64,000 nucleotides of DNA from Helicobacter sp. 12S02232-10. GTDB lineage: Bacteria; Campylobacterota; Campylobacteria; Campylobacterales; Helicobacteraceae. Shown in pieces: positions 57,459 to 64,000 of the stretch. Location of the stretch: assembly GCF_002272895.1 (NCBI RefSeq), contig NZ_MLAQ01000002.1, positions 1 to 64,000 on the forward strand, given 5' to 3'. Position 1 is the first letter of the stretch; every line of letters starts with the position of its first letter. The translations under genes were made by a program, and so were the position numbers. A model generated the notes under the pieces. It saw nothing but the letters and a program-made list of their open reading frames with translations. It had not been told where the DNA came from and did not search any database.

Positions 57459-57584
57459 TATTATATTGTGATTGATTCATTATACAATATCATTATTAAT
57501 AACACAATATAATATAATATAATTATTGATAATATCATACTATTATTATCAATATAAATACTCTAAATATATCACAATATAATA
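57459..57584. promoter_or_regulatory. Repeated CACAATATAATA motifs upstream of the par operon
   Basis: TCACAATATAATA occurs inverted at 57459-57471 and direct at 57572-57584; CACAATATAATA is at 57503-57514. Two copies are followed by ATTATTGAT. An inverted repeat ATTGATAATA / TATTATCAAT (57525-57534 and 57544-57553) lies between them. Such an array 12-140 bases before a parA operon is typical of a combined promoter-operator and centromere (parS). Confidence 0.5.
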
Positions 57585-57797
57585 TTATTGATTAGAATGA
57601 ATCAGAATAGAATTAAATACAATTAAACGAGATGTAATAATTAATAATAAATGCAATACAATCATTATTATTGCATTTTGTTCTTATACTGATAATTCTT
57701 TGTAGGTTTTGTCGATGAGATGCCCAAATAACATTAGGCATTATATACCGTATAGACGATTGCAGGAAAATTTTCTATTTTTTCAAAAATATCTTTG
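57585..57797. other. Intergenic DNA, no gene seen
   Basis: AT-rich sequence without a supportable frame lies between the par operon promoter and the first 50-bp repeat. I see no terminator or promoter I would defend. Confidence 0.4.
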
Positions 57798-57847
57798 AAA
57801 AATAAAATTTGGTTTTGCAGATATGGAGCTGATAGGTCTATATCAGC
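57798..57847. repeat. 50-bp direct repeat, copy 1
   Basis: Identical to 58829-58878. It ends with a hairpin GCTGATA-GGTCTA-TATCAGC (57828-57847 region). It lies 3 bases beyond the stop codon of the Sel1 gene. Confidence 0.92.
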
Positions 57848-57850
57848 GAT

Positions 57851-58816
57851 TTATTTTCTCAAATTTTTGTATTTTTCAACGATAAGATTTTTTTCCTTGC
57901 AAGCCTTAGCAAATCCACTATTGCAAGCTTTGTCATAATAATGATCCGAGCCCTCCAGCCAGCTTTTTTTCTTGGCAAGTTTGTATCTATATATGGTGGC
58001 TAAATAGTAGCAGGCATCTATTATACTATACCGATTGTTGCAAGATTGGTCAAACAAATCCCTTGCTTGGGTATAATCTAAAAGTTTTTCATCGTATTTA
58101 TCGTGTTCTTTCGCATCAAGATGACTGATGACAACACCTAAATTGTAACATCCCAACGGCATTAAGGTTTTATCATTCACATCGCAAAGTTTTTGAAAAA
58201 TATTTTTTGCCTCATTAAAATCTTCCGGCAGTCTGTATTTTTGATTCATTAACCTGTCTCCATACAAATAACAAAAAGTGTTGTCACCGTCATTGCAGAG
58301 TTTTTTTAATATCTTTGTTTGTAATTTTGATTTGTCTAATTCTTCATCCGAATTGTATTGCAAGTATTTGTAATCGCAATTTTTTTGACCGTTAGAGCTT
58401 AATTGACAACTTTTTATAAAATATTTCCTAGATTTTGGATAGTCAATTTTGAAATTTTTATCTCCGTCTTGATATTTTATTGAAAGTAATCTACAAGCCT
58501 CCGGAAACTCTTTTGCACATGCTTTCTCATAAATTTTTATATTTTCAAACTTGTCTATGCTAAAATATTCGGCACCTTCGGTATATGCTTTTGGATTTAC
58601 TACCATACGAATTATTTCGCCGCAAGCCGCTTCATTATTTTTAAGACATTGCTTTGCTAATCCATTCCAATCTTTGGCATCAAAGCAAGCTTGCAAATCT
58701 CCCTTGTCGCATCTTTGTATATTTTCATCAATGGATAAGGTTTGATCGGCATTTAAAAAATTGAAATTCAAGCCGAGCAGACTGACAATAATTAAGAACT
58801 TGTAGTGTTTTCTCAT
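57851..58816 (-). CDS. Secreted Sel1-like repeat, Cys-rich protein (Hcp-like)
   Basis: This 321-residue protein has a signal peptide (1-23, ending NFLNA). The mature part consists of irregular Sel1/TPR-like helical pairs with cysteines at Hcp-like spacing: CDKGDLQACFDA, CLKNNEAACGE, ACAKEFPEACRLLS, CNDGDNTFCYLYG, CNNRYSIIDACYYLA and CNSGFAKACKEKN. Helicobacter Hcp proteins are secreted disulfide-bonded repeat proteins; that is the closest family. Repeat lengths are less regular than in HcpA. SD AGAGGAA is present. The gene is exactly bracketed by 50-bp direct repeats, as if it were a cassette. Confidence 0.78.
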   Translation of the reverse strand: MRKHYKFLIIVSLLGLNFNFLNADQTLSIDENIQRCDKGDLQACFDAKDWNGLAKQCLKNNEAACGEIIRMVVNPKAYTEGAEYFSIDKFENIKIYEKACAKEFPEACRLLSIKYQDGDKNFKIDYPKSRKYFIKSCQLSSNGQKNCDYKYLQYNSDEELDKSKLQTKILKKLCNDGDNTFCYLYGDRLMNQKYRLPEDFNEAKNIFQKLCDVNDKTLMPLGCYNLGVVISHLDAKEHDKYDEKLLDYTQARDLFDQSCNNRYSIIDACYYLATIYRYKLAKKKSWLEGSDHYYDKACNSGFAKACKEKNLIVEKYKNLRK

Positions 58817-58828
58817 AAATTCCTCTTT

Positions 58829-58878
58829 AAAAATAAAATTTGGTTTTGCAGATATGGAGCTGATAGGTCTATATCAGC
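58829..58878. repeat. 50-bp direct repeat, copy 2
   Basis: Identical to 57798-57847, including the hairpin. It lies 12 bases before the Sel1 gene start and after the recombinase stop. Confidence 0.92.
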
Positions 58879-58938
58879 CTCTTTTGTGTTAAATCTTAAC
58901 ACAATCTCCCTATTTCTAATCTTAAGTAAATTCGATTA

Positions 58939-59958
58939 TCAAAACAAATTTGCCACCTGCCTACAATAATCATTGTTGGTATGGATATAAATTTTAGTTG
59001 TTTCAATATTGGAGTGTCCTAAGGCATTTTGGGTTAAAATCAAGTCTTTGGTTTCCCCATAAATATAACTTCCAAAGCTATGGCGTAGCATATGCAAACC
59101 AACGTTGATATCTTGCAAGAATCCCAGTTTTTTAAGGATTTTGTTTAAGAAATAGCTTGTTGTGTTTGTATTTTTTGCAGTCATAAAAATATAACCTTTG
59201 CTATTTTTTCGCTTTCTAGTCGGTGTGTTTAACCATTCTTGCAAAAATTCTTCTATCAATTCTTTTCTGATAATTGCAATTCTTTCTTTATTCCCCTTGC
59301 CATTCACCTTAAAATAATAATTTTGCTCATCACCGGTTATATCAGTCGTTTTTAACCCACGCACCTCTGAACTTCTTAGCCCGCTATAAGCTACAATGAG
59401 AACAATGAGACGATTGCGTTTATCTAAGTCTGTGTGAAAAGAGGCATTTTTAAGATAATTGATGAAATCAAAAAACTTTTCTTTTGGTAAGAATTTAGGG
59501 ATTTTTACCTGTTTGCCAAGCGACATTTTTAGACTAAAGTTGAAGCGGTAACCTCTGTTTTTATCCAAATATTTAAAAAAAGTTCCAATATTTGTTTTAA
59601 ACACAAAAATTGAGGAATCCTTATACCTTAAGCTTAAATTGTATAAAAAATCAATCACCACGCTCTCTTTCAACAACTTCAATTCTTTAATTTTTAATGC
59701 TTTGCTATTTTCTTTTAGAAAGTTATAAAAATGGTTTAAAATCTTTAAATTTGCAATGCTCTTAACACCAAAGTAACAAAGTCGCTGACAAATGCCGTTT
59801 AATTCTTGCATACTTTGGGTATTGTTAATTTGATTTTGCAAAATTTGGAAACTGTCTAAATCTCTTACATTGTGTTTTGAATAGGTTTTAGACTTAAAGT
59901 CTGCATAGTCTTTAATAAGCTCAAATAATTCCCGTTCCAACGAAGTCATCTTTGTCAT
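58939..59958 (-). CDS. Xer-type tyrosine recombinase
   Basis: This 339-residue protein has a long N-terminal SAM-like DNA-binding part (about 1-175). The catalytic domain has Arg in AYSGLRSSEVRGL, Lys in KGNKERIAIIRKE, HxxR in LHMLRHSFGSYI, His in LGHSNIETTKIYIH and the nucleophile Tyr in the same block. It resembles the Helicobacter XerH/XerT branch (single-recombinase type). Inside an element it is most likely the XerT-like enzyme for excision and integration rather than the dif resolvase, but I cannot exclude XerH. SD AGGAG is present. Confidence 0.87.
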   Translation of the reverse strand: MTKMTSLERELFELIKDYADFKSKTYSKHNVRDLDSFQILQNQINNTQSMQELNGICQRLCYFGVKSIANLKILNHFYNFLKENSKALKIKELKLLKESVVIDFLYNLSLRYKDSSIFVFKTNIGTFFKYLDKNRGYRFNFSLKMSLGKQVKIPKFLPKEKFFDFINYLKNASFHTDLDKRNRLIVLIVAYSGLRSSEVRGLKTTDITGDEQNYYFKVNGKGNKERIAIIRKELIEEFLQEWLNTPTRKRKNSKGYIFMTAKNTNTTSYFLNKILKKLGFLQDINVGLHMLRHSFGSYIYGETKDLILTQNALGHSNIETTKIYIHTNNDYCRQVANLF

Positions 59959-60081
59959 TTTTATCTCCTAAAAATAAAATCAAACTCTGATTTTACAACC
60001 ATTTTAAATTTTTCTTAAGATTACCGGTTCCCTCTGCGTTAAGAGATTATGGGCAATATTTACTTTAAGAGGCTTAAAAGC
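59959..60081. other. Upstream region of the recombinase with TTAAG repeats
   Basis: CTTAAGATTAC, GTTAAGAGATTA and TTTAAGAGGCTTAA recur at intervals of roughly 25-35 bases (60015-60088). The last forms GGCTTAA-AAGC-TTAAGCC (60071-60088), overlapping the end of the next gene. It could be a recombinase binding site or a termination hairpin. Confidence 0.3.
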
Positions 60082-60555
60082 TTAAGCCGCATAATACCCG
60101 CCAAGCAAAGAGGGGTTAAACAAATCTGCTCTGTCTTGATCTTGAGAATTGCTTTGGGGACGTTTTGCTCTTTTTGGTTTGATCATCGCCATAAACACCC
60201 GCTCCTTGATTTCTTCAACAGAGGGCATTGTCTCTGAAACAATTTCGCAAACAACGGTATTCCTCCTATCATAGACAAAAATCAAATTTTGACCGAAAAG
60301 ATCATTTTGAATTACAATAGATAGGATTTGATTTTTGCATTTAATTGTGAATTTCTTAAAATCTTCTTTTTGAATTTGAAATTTTGCGTAACTTTCAAGC
60401 AATTCGTCATAAGATTTCTTCATGTGGGGATTTAAGCTTGCATAAAACGCATCGTCTCCGACTGAAGTATCAAACAAGTTTGAACCTTGATTTAAGCCTC
60501 TTTTTTCAGAGATTTTTCTTCTTTTGTTTTTTAATCTTGTTTTTATTTTTGGCAT
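60082..60555 (-). CDS. Hypothetical basic protein
   Basis: This 157-residue protein has a very basic N-terminus (KIKTRLKNKRRKISEKR), a central FKKFTIKCKNQILSIVIQND-type alpha/beta part and an acidic-to-basic C-terminus. No family is recognised. The start is three bases after the stop of a 41-codon gene whose final codons supply its SD (AAAGGAT), so the two are translationally coupled. Confidence 0.6.
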   Translation of the reverse strand: MPKIKTRLKNKRRKISEKRGLNQGSNLFDTSVGDDAFYASLNPHMKKSYDELLESYAKFQIQKEDFKKFTIKCKNQILSIVIQNDLFGQNLIFVYDRRNTVVCEIVSETMPSVEEIKERVFMAMIKPKRAKRPQSNSQDQDRADLFNPSLLGGYYAA

Positions 60556-60557
60556 TT

Positions 60558-60683
60558 TTAATCCTTTAATTTAATTTGATAAAGAGTTCTCCCTGCGCCG
60601 TCTAAATAGCCATCATAATGACAATGTACCGCCTCTATGCTCCTGTATTGCTTTTCTAATCCGATCGCCGATCTTGTTGCCAT
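60558..60683 (-). CDS. 41-residue small protein, shortened member of a phage/ICE family
   Basis: ATG 60683 follows AAAGGAG at six bases. The product is MATRSAIGLEKQYRSIEAVH followed by CHYDGYLDGAGRTLYQIKLKD. It resembles the N-terminal half of a family common on phages and conjugative elements that begins (M)xTRSxI and continues with a YCHxDGYxxGxGxTL block. Full members are usually over 80 residues, so this is a minimal or truncated form. Its last codons overlap the SD of the following gene. Confidence 0.65.
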   Translation of the reverse strand: MATRSAIGLEKQYRSIEAVHCHYDGYLDGAGRTLYQIKLKD

Positions 60684-61068
60684 CTCAAACTCCTTTATTT
60701 TTCTTTTGATAGGCATATTTTATCACCCACAAACGCCTAAAAATACCTAAAATAGGTATTTCATCAGCCTTTTCTCCCCTTATAAATAAAGGACTTTGGG
60801 GATGTTTTGAATTGAAAGCAAATAGATGTAGAGGTAGGAAGCCGAAATTTTCAATAAAAATTTATTTTTATTCGAGTTTTTACTTGAATGAATAAAATTA
60901 ACAGATTAAGTAGAAGCATTGGGAAGGAAAAAAATGAAAGAATTTGGAAGAGGTAGGAGCTTATGTTGAATTCTATATATTATCTTGTATTGTAATCTAT
61001 AATATTTTTATTGCATTCTATGTCTTACTATTCATTATAAACGTTGCCTGCTAATCCTGTTCTCACTC
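60684..61068. other. Intergenic DNA with one strong hairpin
   Basis: No further gene is seen. Apart from the hairpin at 60741-60761 and a promoter that must drive the 60683 gene, the sequence is AT-rich and unremarkable. Confidence 0.4.
60741..60761 (-). terminator. Hairpin, terminator or operator
   Basis: Perfect 9-bp arms AAATACCTA / TAGGTATTT surround a three-base loop. On the minus strand the stem runs into TTTTTAGG. It lies 58 bases before the 41-codon gene and 308 bases after the primase-like gene. Either use is possible. Confidence 0.4.
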
Positions 61069-62853
61069 CTAAAGCTCCCTGATTGCCTTATGTTTGTTGA
61101 TTTCATTAAATGAATTTTTAAAATTTTCTTTGAGGGGTTTATATTTATCTATTTTTCTAAAAGTCTCTAGAATATTTTTTCGTTTGAGAGTGTCGGAGCT
61201 TTTTTTATAAGTGAGCAATTGTTTTTCTAAAAAATCATTCAAGCTGTCATTATTGAGTTTTTTCAATCCGGTGAGTTGAGAAAGTTTTAAATCGTCGTTT
61301 AAATCCTTGCAAAACGGCTTATAAACCATCGGAGCTTTTTTTGTTTTTTCTAAAATAAACCTTTCAAATTCCTCACTGAATTTGCGTCCTTTGGTGTCAT
61401 TGTCAAAACCCAAAACTATTCGAATATCAGGATTTAATATCTTCATAATCGCCTCCAAGCTTGGCTTAAGTCCAATCTCAAAGTTAAAATCTCCACAAGT
61501 TCCTATTAACATCGTTTCTTTAGGATTAAAGTTTGAAAAAAGTTGTAAAAAGCTTAAAGAATCAATGATGGATTCTGTTATCACAATCTGTTTGATCTGT
61601 TTGGAATCTGTAGGGTTTAAAAGCCCGTTTGGTTTTAAAATCTCTAAGCCTTTTGCTCCGTAATGAATCTGTTTGAGCGGTTTTTCTTTTATGCTGCCGT
61701 TAGTATTTTTAGTCAGAGGAAATTTAAGGCGTTTGGTATAACCGCACATTGTAAGCATTGTTTTTGGTTGTATTGTTTGCAATTCTCCCTCTTGTAAGGA
61801 GTTGTTTTTATTAATATTCGGAATGTGTGAGAGCTTAAAATGCGGGAAACAAACATCTCCAAATCCGTCAAGTTTAATTTGGGTGTCGTATTCATTTATC
61901 AGGGCGTCATACAGCCCCCGATTAGCAAAGAATTCATTATTGTTTCGGTTATAAGCAGACATTTCATTAAATTTCTTAATGGTTTGAGCGGAGTTTAATT
62001 CCGAATTAAAGTATTGCGGGATTTGATGACTTTCCAAATCAACGTTGCCATTTTCATAATTTTTAATTAAATCACTTACATTTACACCTCGATGTTTGCA
62101 AAAATTGATGATATTTCCTCTGTCATTGCTTCCATCAGTATTAAAATAAAGATAATGTCCCTCTTTTTTACAGATCACAAGCTTGTCGTTGTCATTAAAA
62201 ACAACCGGATTATTTACCGAGCTTGAATCTTTATTGAGTTTAAAACCATTGCAAAGGAGGATTTTATGTAAGGGAAGTAAAGTTAAATCAGTGAAAGCTT
62301 TAGGTTTGAATTCGTTTGAGCGGACTTGTTTTGGTGGGGAAGTCAGTGATTGTCTCGCAAGACTATCAGCTCCTGTGTTATTGCTTTTAATTGTTCCTGC
62401 AAATCCTCTTTGATAGCTATTACTTTCTCTGTTGTGTAAGATGAATTCGGTAGTATATGATGTTTCCAATGTTCTATTGCCTGAAGTATTGTCTTGGACT
62501 TGGCTATCAGAGCGGTTGTTTGTGCTTCTCTCTCTAATGAGCGCTTCTCGAACTCTTCTAAGGTAAGCTTGGGAATATTGGCTGAGTTGATTTTTGATAA
62601 CAAATCCACTGTCCTTTGTGTTGTTTGCATAGTCTGATTCATTGACAATCTCCTGCAGTTTCTCACCATAGCTAAACTTGCCTATGGGTTTTTTCTCATC
62701 CAAAACAATCAGGCAAAGATTGATTGTATCGTGAATTATATTATAATCGGTTTGCTTGGAAATTGCAACAATCTCTTTATCAATCAACTCTATTACTGAT
62801 TCAAACTCTCCTTGCAAGAGTATTTTATTAAGCAGGGTTTTAAAATCTTCCAT
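61069..62853 (-). CDS. Toprim-domain primase-like protein (DUF3991 type)
   Basis: This 594-residue protein has a helical N-terminal 65 residues, followed by a Ser/Asn-rich linker to about 180. A primase-like domain then begins FTDLTLLPLHKILLCNGFKL, with KEGHYLYFN and GNIINFCKHRG matching the zinc-finger-less primase N-domain. The toprim domain has VITESIIDSLSFLQL (Glu) and VLGFDNDTKGRKFSEEF (Asp-x-Asp). Element-encoded primases of this type prime the transferred strand. The linker (residues 71-170) is overlapped by an out-of-frame gene, so the protein may have formed by fusion. It starts 8 bases after the upstream gene's stop. Confidence 0.75.
   Translation of the reverse strand: MEDFKTLLNKILLQGEFESVIELIDKEIVAISKQTDYNIIHDTINLCLIVLDEKKPIGKFSYGEKLQEIVNESDYANNTKDSGFVIKNQLSQYSQAYLRRVREALIRERSTNNRSDSQVQDNTSGNRTLETSYTTEFILHNRESNSYQRGFAGTIKSNNTGADSLARQSLTSPPKQVRSNEFKPKAFTDLTLLPLHKILLCNGFKLNKDSSSVNNPVVFNDNDKLVICKKEGHYLYFNTDGSNDRGNIINFCKHRGVNVSDLIKNYENGNVDLESHQIPQYFNSELNSAQTIKKFNEMSAYNRNNNEFFANRGLYDALINEYDTQIKLDGFGDVCFPHFKLSHIPNINKNNSLQEGELQTIQPKTMLTMCGYTKRLKFPLTKNTNGSIKEKPLKQIHYGAKGLEILKPNGLLNPTDSKQIKQIVITESIIDSLSFLQLFSNFNPKETMLIGTCGDFNFEIGLKPSLEAIMKILNPDIRIVLGFDNDTKGRKFSEEFERFILEKTKKAPMVYKPFCKDLNDDLKLSQLTGLKKLNNDSLNDFLEKQLLTYKKSSDTLKRKNILETFRKIDKYKPLKENFKNSFNEINKHKAIREL
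62343..62642 (-). CDS. Nested overlapping gene, 99-residue coiled-coil-like protein
   Basis: This frame lies wholly inside the primase-like gene, in another register on the same strand. ATG 62642 has a strong SD (GCAGGAGATTGTCAATG, AGGAG with seven-base spacing). The product (MNQTMQTTQRTVDLL, PKLTLEEFEKRSLEREAQTT, IAIKEDLQEQLKAITQELIV) is helical and has balanced composition, whereas the overlapping primase frame here is Ser/Asn/Arg-rich linker. That favours a real protein. An alternative is that frameshifts fused separate genes. No family is recognised. Confidence 0.5.
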   Translation of the reverse strand: MNQTMQTTQRTVDLLSKINSANIPKLTLEEFEKRSLEREAQTTALIAKSKTILQAIEHWKHHILPNSSYTTEKVIAIKEDLQEQLKAITQELIVLRDNH

Positions 62854-62861
62854 AACAAAAC

Positions 62862-64000
62862 CTACATTCCCATTCCTAAATTTATTTGTTTTTTAGAAGC
62901 TTTAATATCTGGTGTTTTATCTTTAGAAGTAGTCTTGAGAGCATTTTTTAGGACTTTAGGAGTTTTAGATGATTGATTGTTTGAATTCTCAATGGTTGCC
63001 CTATCTGTTGATTTATCTTCTAAACCATTTATTCTATTTTCTAATTGATTTGCCACTTTATTTTTAACTTCATTTGCCAAGTTATTTTTCAGCTCATTTT
63101 CTATTTTTTTGCTTTCTGTATTTTTTTGTTGCAAATATTCTTTTTCATCAGGCTTTAACTCTATTTTAAGTTGATTCTTAATGGCAATTCCCAAATCTTT
63201 ATCAAGTAAATTTTGATTACCCAAACCATAAGCCAAACCGCTTTTAATTAATTTTTGATGCTCTGAGGTCAGTTTGGAAGGCTCTTTGTTCAAAAGTCTT
63301 AGCAAAACTTTCATTTCATTTTCTTTCATTTGGGTTTTGGAATAAATCAAAAATTCCTTTTTAAATTGATCTTTTCCAATCGCCATATGTTCGTGCTGGA
63401 TCTTTAATTTATCAAAAAAATCAAGCAAAGGAGCGACATCAGATTGGCGATTGGATTGATGGGAGTTTTCAAGATTTGCCCTATCAAGTCCTTGAGGTTT
63501 CAAATTATCTTTTGGCATAGGATTTGGATTTATTTGCGTAGTAACATCTAAAGAATTCGGATTGTTTAGATTTTTCTCTTGTAAGGCTAAATCTGTCTCT
63601 TGTGAATTTTCAGATATTTCTAAAGATTGATTCCCATTGAAAATATCTTTGATTTCATTTTCAAAACGATCAATAAATTCCTTGCTTCCTTTTTGATAAT
63701 TTTCAATATGATTGATATCCCAATTAAATTCTAAATTTTCAGTATTTTTCCGCAGTATTTTTTGGGATTTCACCATTGTTAAAAAATCAGTTTGGCTTAA
63801 ATCCATCTTGGAACTAAGTAGGATTTCGCCTTTGGCATTTAACCCCAAAAACTGCATACCACTACCAATTTCATTACCTAAAGTCTTTAAATATGACTTG
63901 GCATAATCATTCCTTAATCCGTTAATCCTTTCTTCAGATAATAGGGCGTTTTTAGAAAAAACTTTAAATGAATTTCCATTAAAATCAATATTTTTTATAA
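62862..64000 (-). CDS. Hypothetical element protein (partial, 5' end beyond window)
   Basis: The frame is open from 62862 to the right edge, so at least 379 residues are encoded and the start is outside the window. The first visible ATG at 63857 is internal: upstream codons read RINGLRNDYAKSYLKTLGNE. The protein is Lys/Asn/Glu-rich. It has LQFLG-type globular sequence near the edge and a long low-complexity C-terminus ending KQINLGMGM. No family is recognised. It lies directly before the primase-like gene and is probably co-transcribed with it. Confidence 0.6.
   Translation of the reverse strand, partial: IKNIDFNGNSFKVFSKNALLSEERINGLRNDYAKSYLKTLGNEIGSGMQFLGLNAKGEILLSSKMDLSQTDFLTMVKSQKILRKNTENLEFNWDINHIENYQKGSKEFIDRFENEIKDIFNGNQSLEISENSQETDLALQEKNLNNPNSLDVTTQINPNPMPKDNLKPQGLDRANLENSHQSNRQSDVAPLLDFFDKLKIQHEHMAIGKDQFKKEFLIYSKTQMKENEMKVLLRLLNKEPSKLTSEHQKLIKSGLAYGLGNQNLLDKDLGIAIKNQLKIELKPDEKEYLQQKNTESKKIENELKNNLANEVKNKVANQLENRINGLEDKSTDRATIENSNNQSSKTPKVLKNALKTTSKDKTPDIKASKKQINLGMGM

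Noticed and set aside
57480-57600. Possible CRISPR-like short repeats
   Set aside because: The repeated units are AT-rich, few, unevenly spaced and in both orientations. There is no cas gene, so an operator/parS array fits better.

Overview
The window is AT-rich, densely packed DNA from a member of Campylobacterota, most likely a Helicobacter species other than H. pylori. The evidence is gene order as much as protein similarity. It contains a PLD protein-frdB-frdA-frdC-tpiA-lpxD block, a fliW-bamD-lon-tyrA block, a dprA-ruvX/minE-minD/ilvC block and a murD-mraY pair, all familiar from Helicobacter genomes. It also carries several long G/C homopolymers of the kind these bacteria use for phase variation. 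metA, a PEP carboxylase and an alanine dehydrogenase set it apart from H. pylori as I know it. No taxon was confirmed by a search.

Layout. Positions 1-129 are not biological: they align with the Illumina P5/TruSeq adapter, so this is a contig end. Positions 130-261 hold the start of a minus-strand gene with a 13-base G tract. From 0.8 to 50.7 kb the chromosome is ordinary core genome. It covers DNA repair (exoA, dprA, ruvX, ruvC), amino acid synthesis (metA, proC, tyrA, ilvC, ilvBH), cell wall and division (murD, mraY, minDE, a WecA-like transferase, lpxD), fumarate respiration (frdCAB), central carbon (gap, tpiA, ppc), vitamin B6 (pdxJ, pdxA), motility (fliW, a FlgF/FlgG-like rod protein) and replication initiation (dnaA, with DnaA-box-like sites upstream).

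Two variable loci interrupt the core. At 35.5-39.2 kb a TonB-dependent receptor is split by a G11 tract (OFF here; G10 would be ON). Its stop overlaps the start of a secreted di-heme peroxidase of the CCP/MauG family, making a switchable two-gene uptake/redox unit behind an AT-rich dyad. At 41.2-42.6 kb an orphan type I restriction specificity gene (hsdS) has a C10 tract between its two target-recognition domains, a second G-rich slippage site that puts its N-terminus out of frame, and 39-nt direct repeats. Next to it lies a gene remnant with a third G11 tract.

From about 50.7 kb to the right edge the window enters an integrative/conjugative-type element. There is about 1.9 kb of gene-free AT-rich DNA, then a MOB-type relaxase. 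Convergent to it is an operon of a hypothetical protein, ParA, a ribbon-helix-helix protein, a Fic protein lacking the catalytic His, and a small membrane protein. Repeated CACAATATAATA motifs upstream of that operon could be its centromere or operator. Further right are a secreted Sel1-repeat protein bracketed by perfect 50-bp direct repeats, a Xer-type recombinase, a 41-codon gene coupled to a hypothetical gene, a toprim primase-like protein containing a nested out-of-frame gene with its own Shine-Dalgarno (SD) site, and a partial gene cut by the window end. No conjugation (VirB/VirD4) genes are visible, so the element is incomplete here or extends beyond 64 kb.
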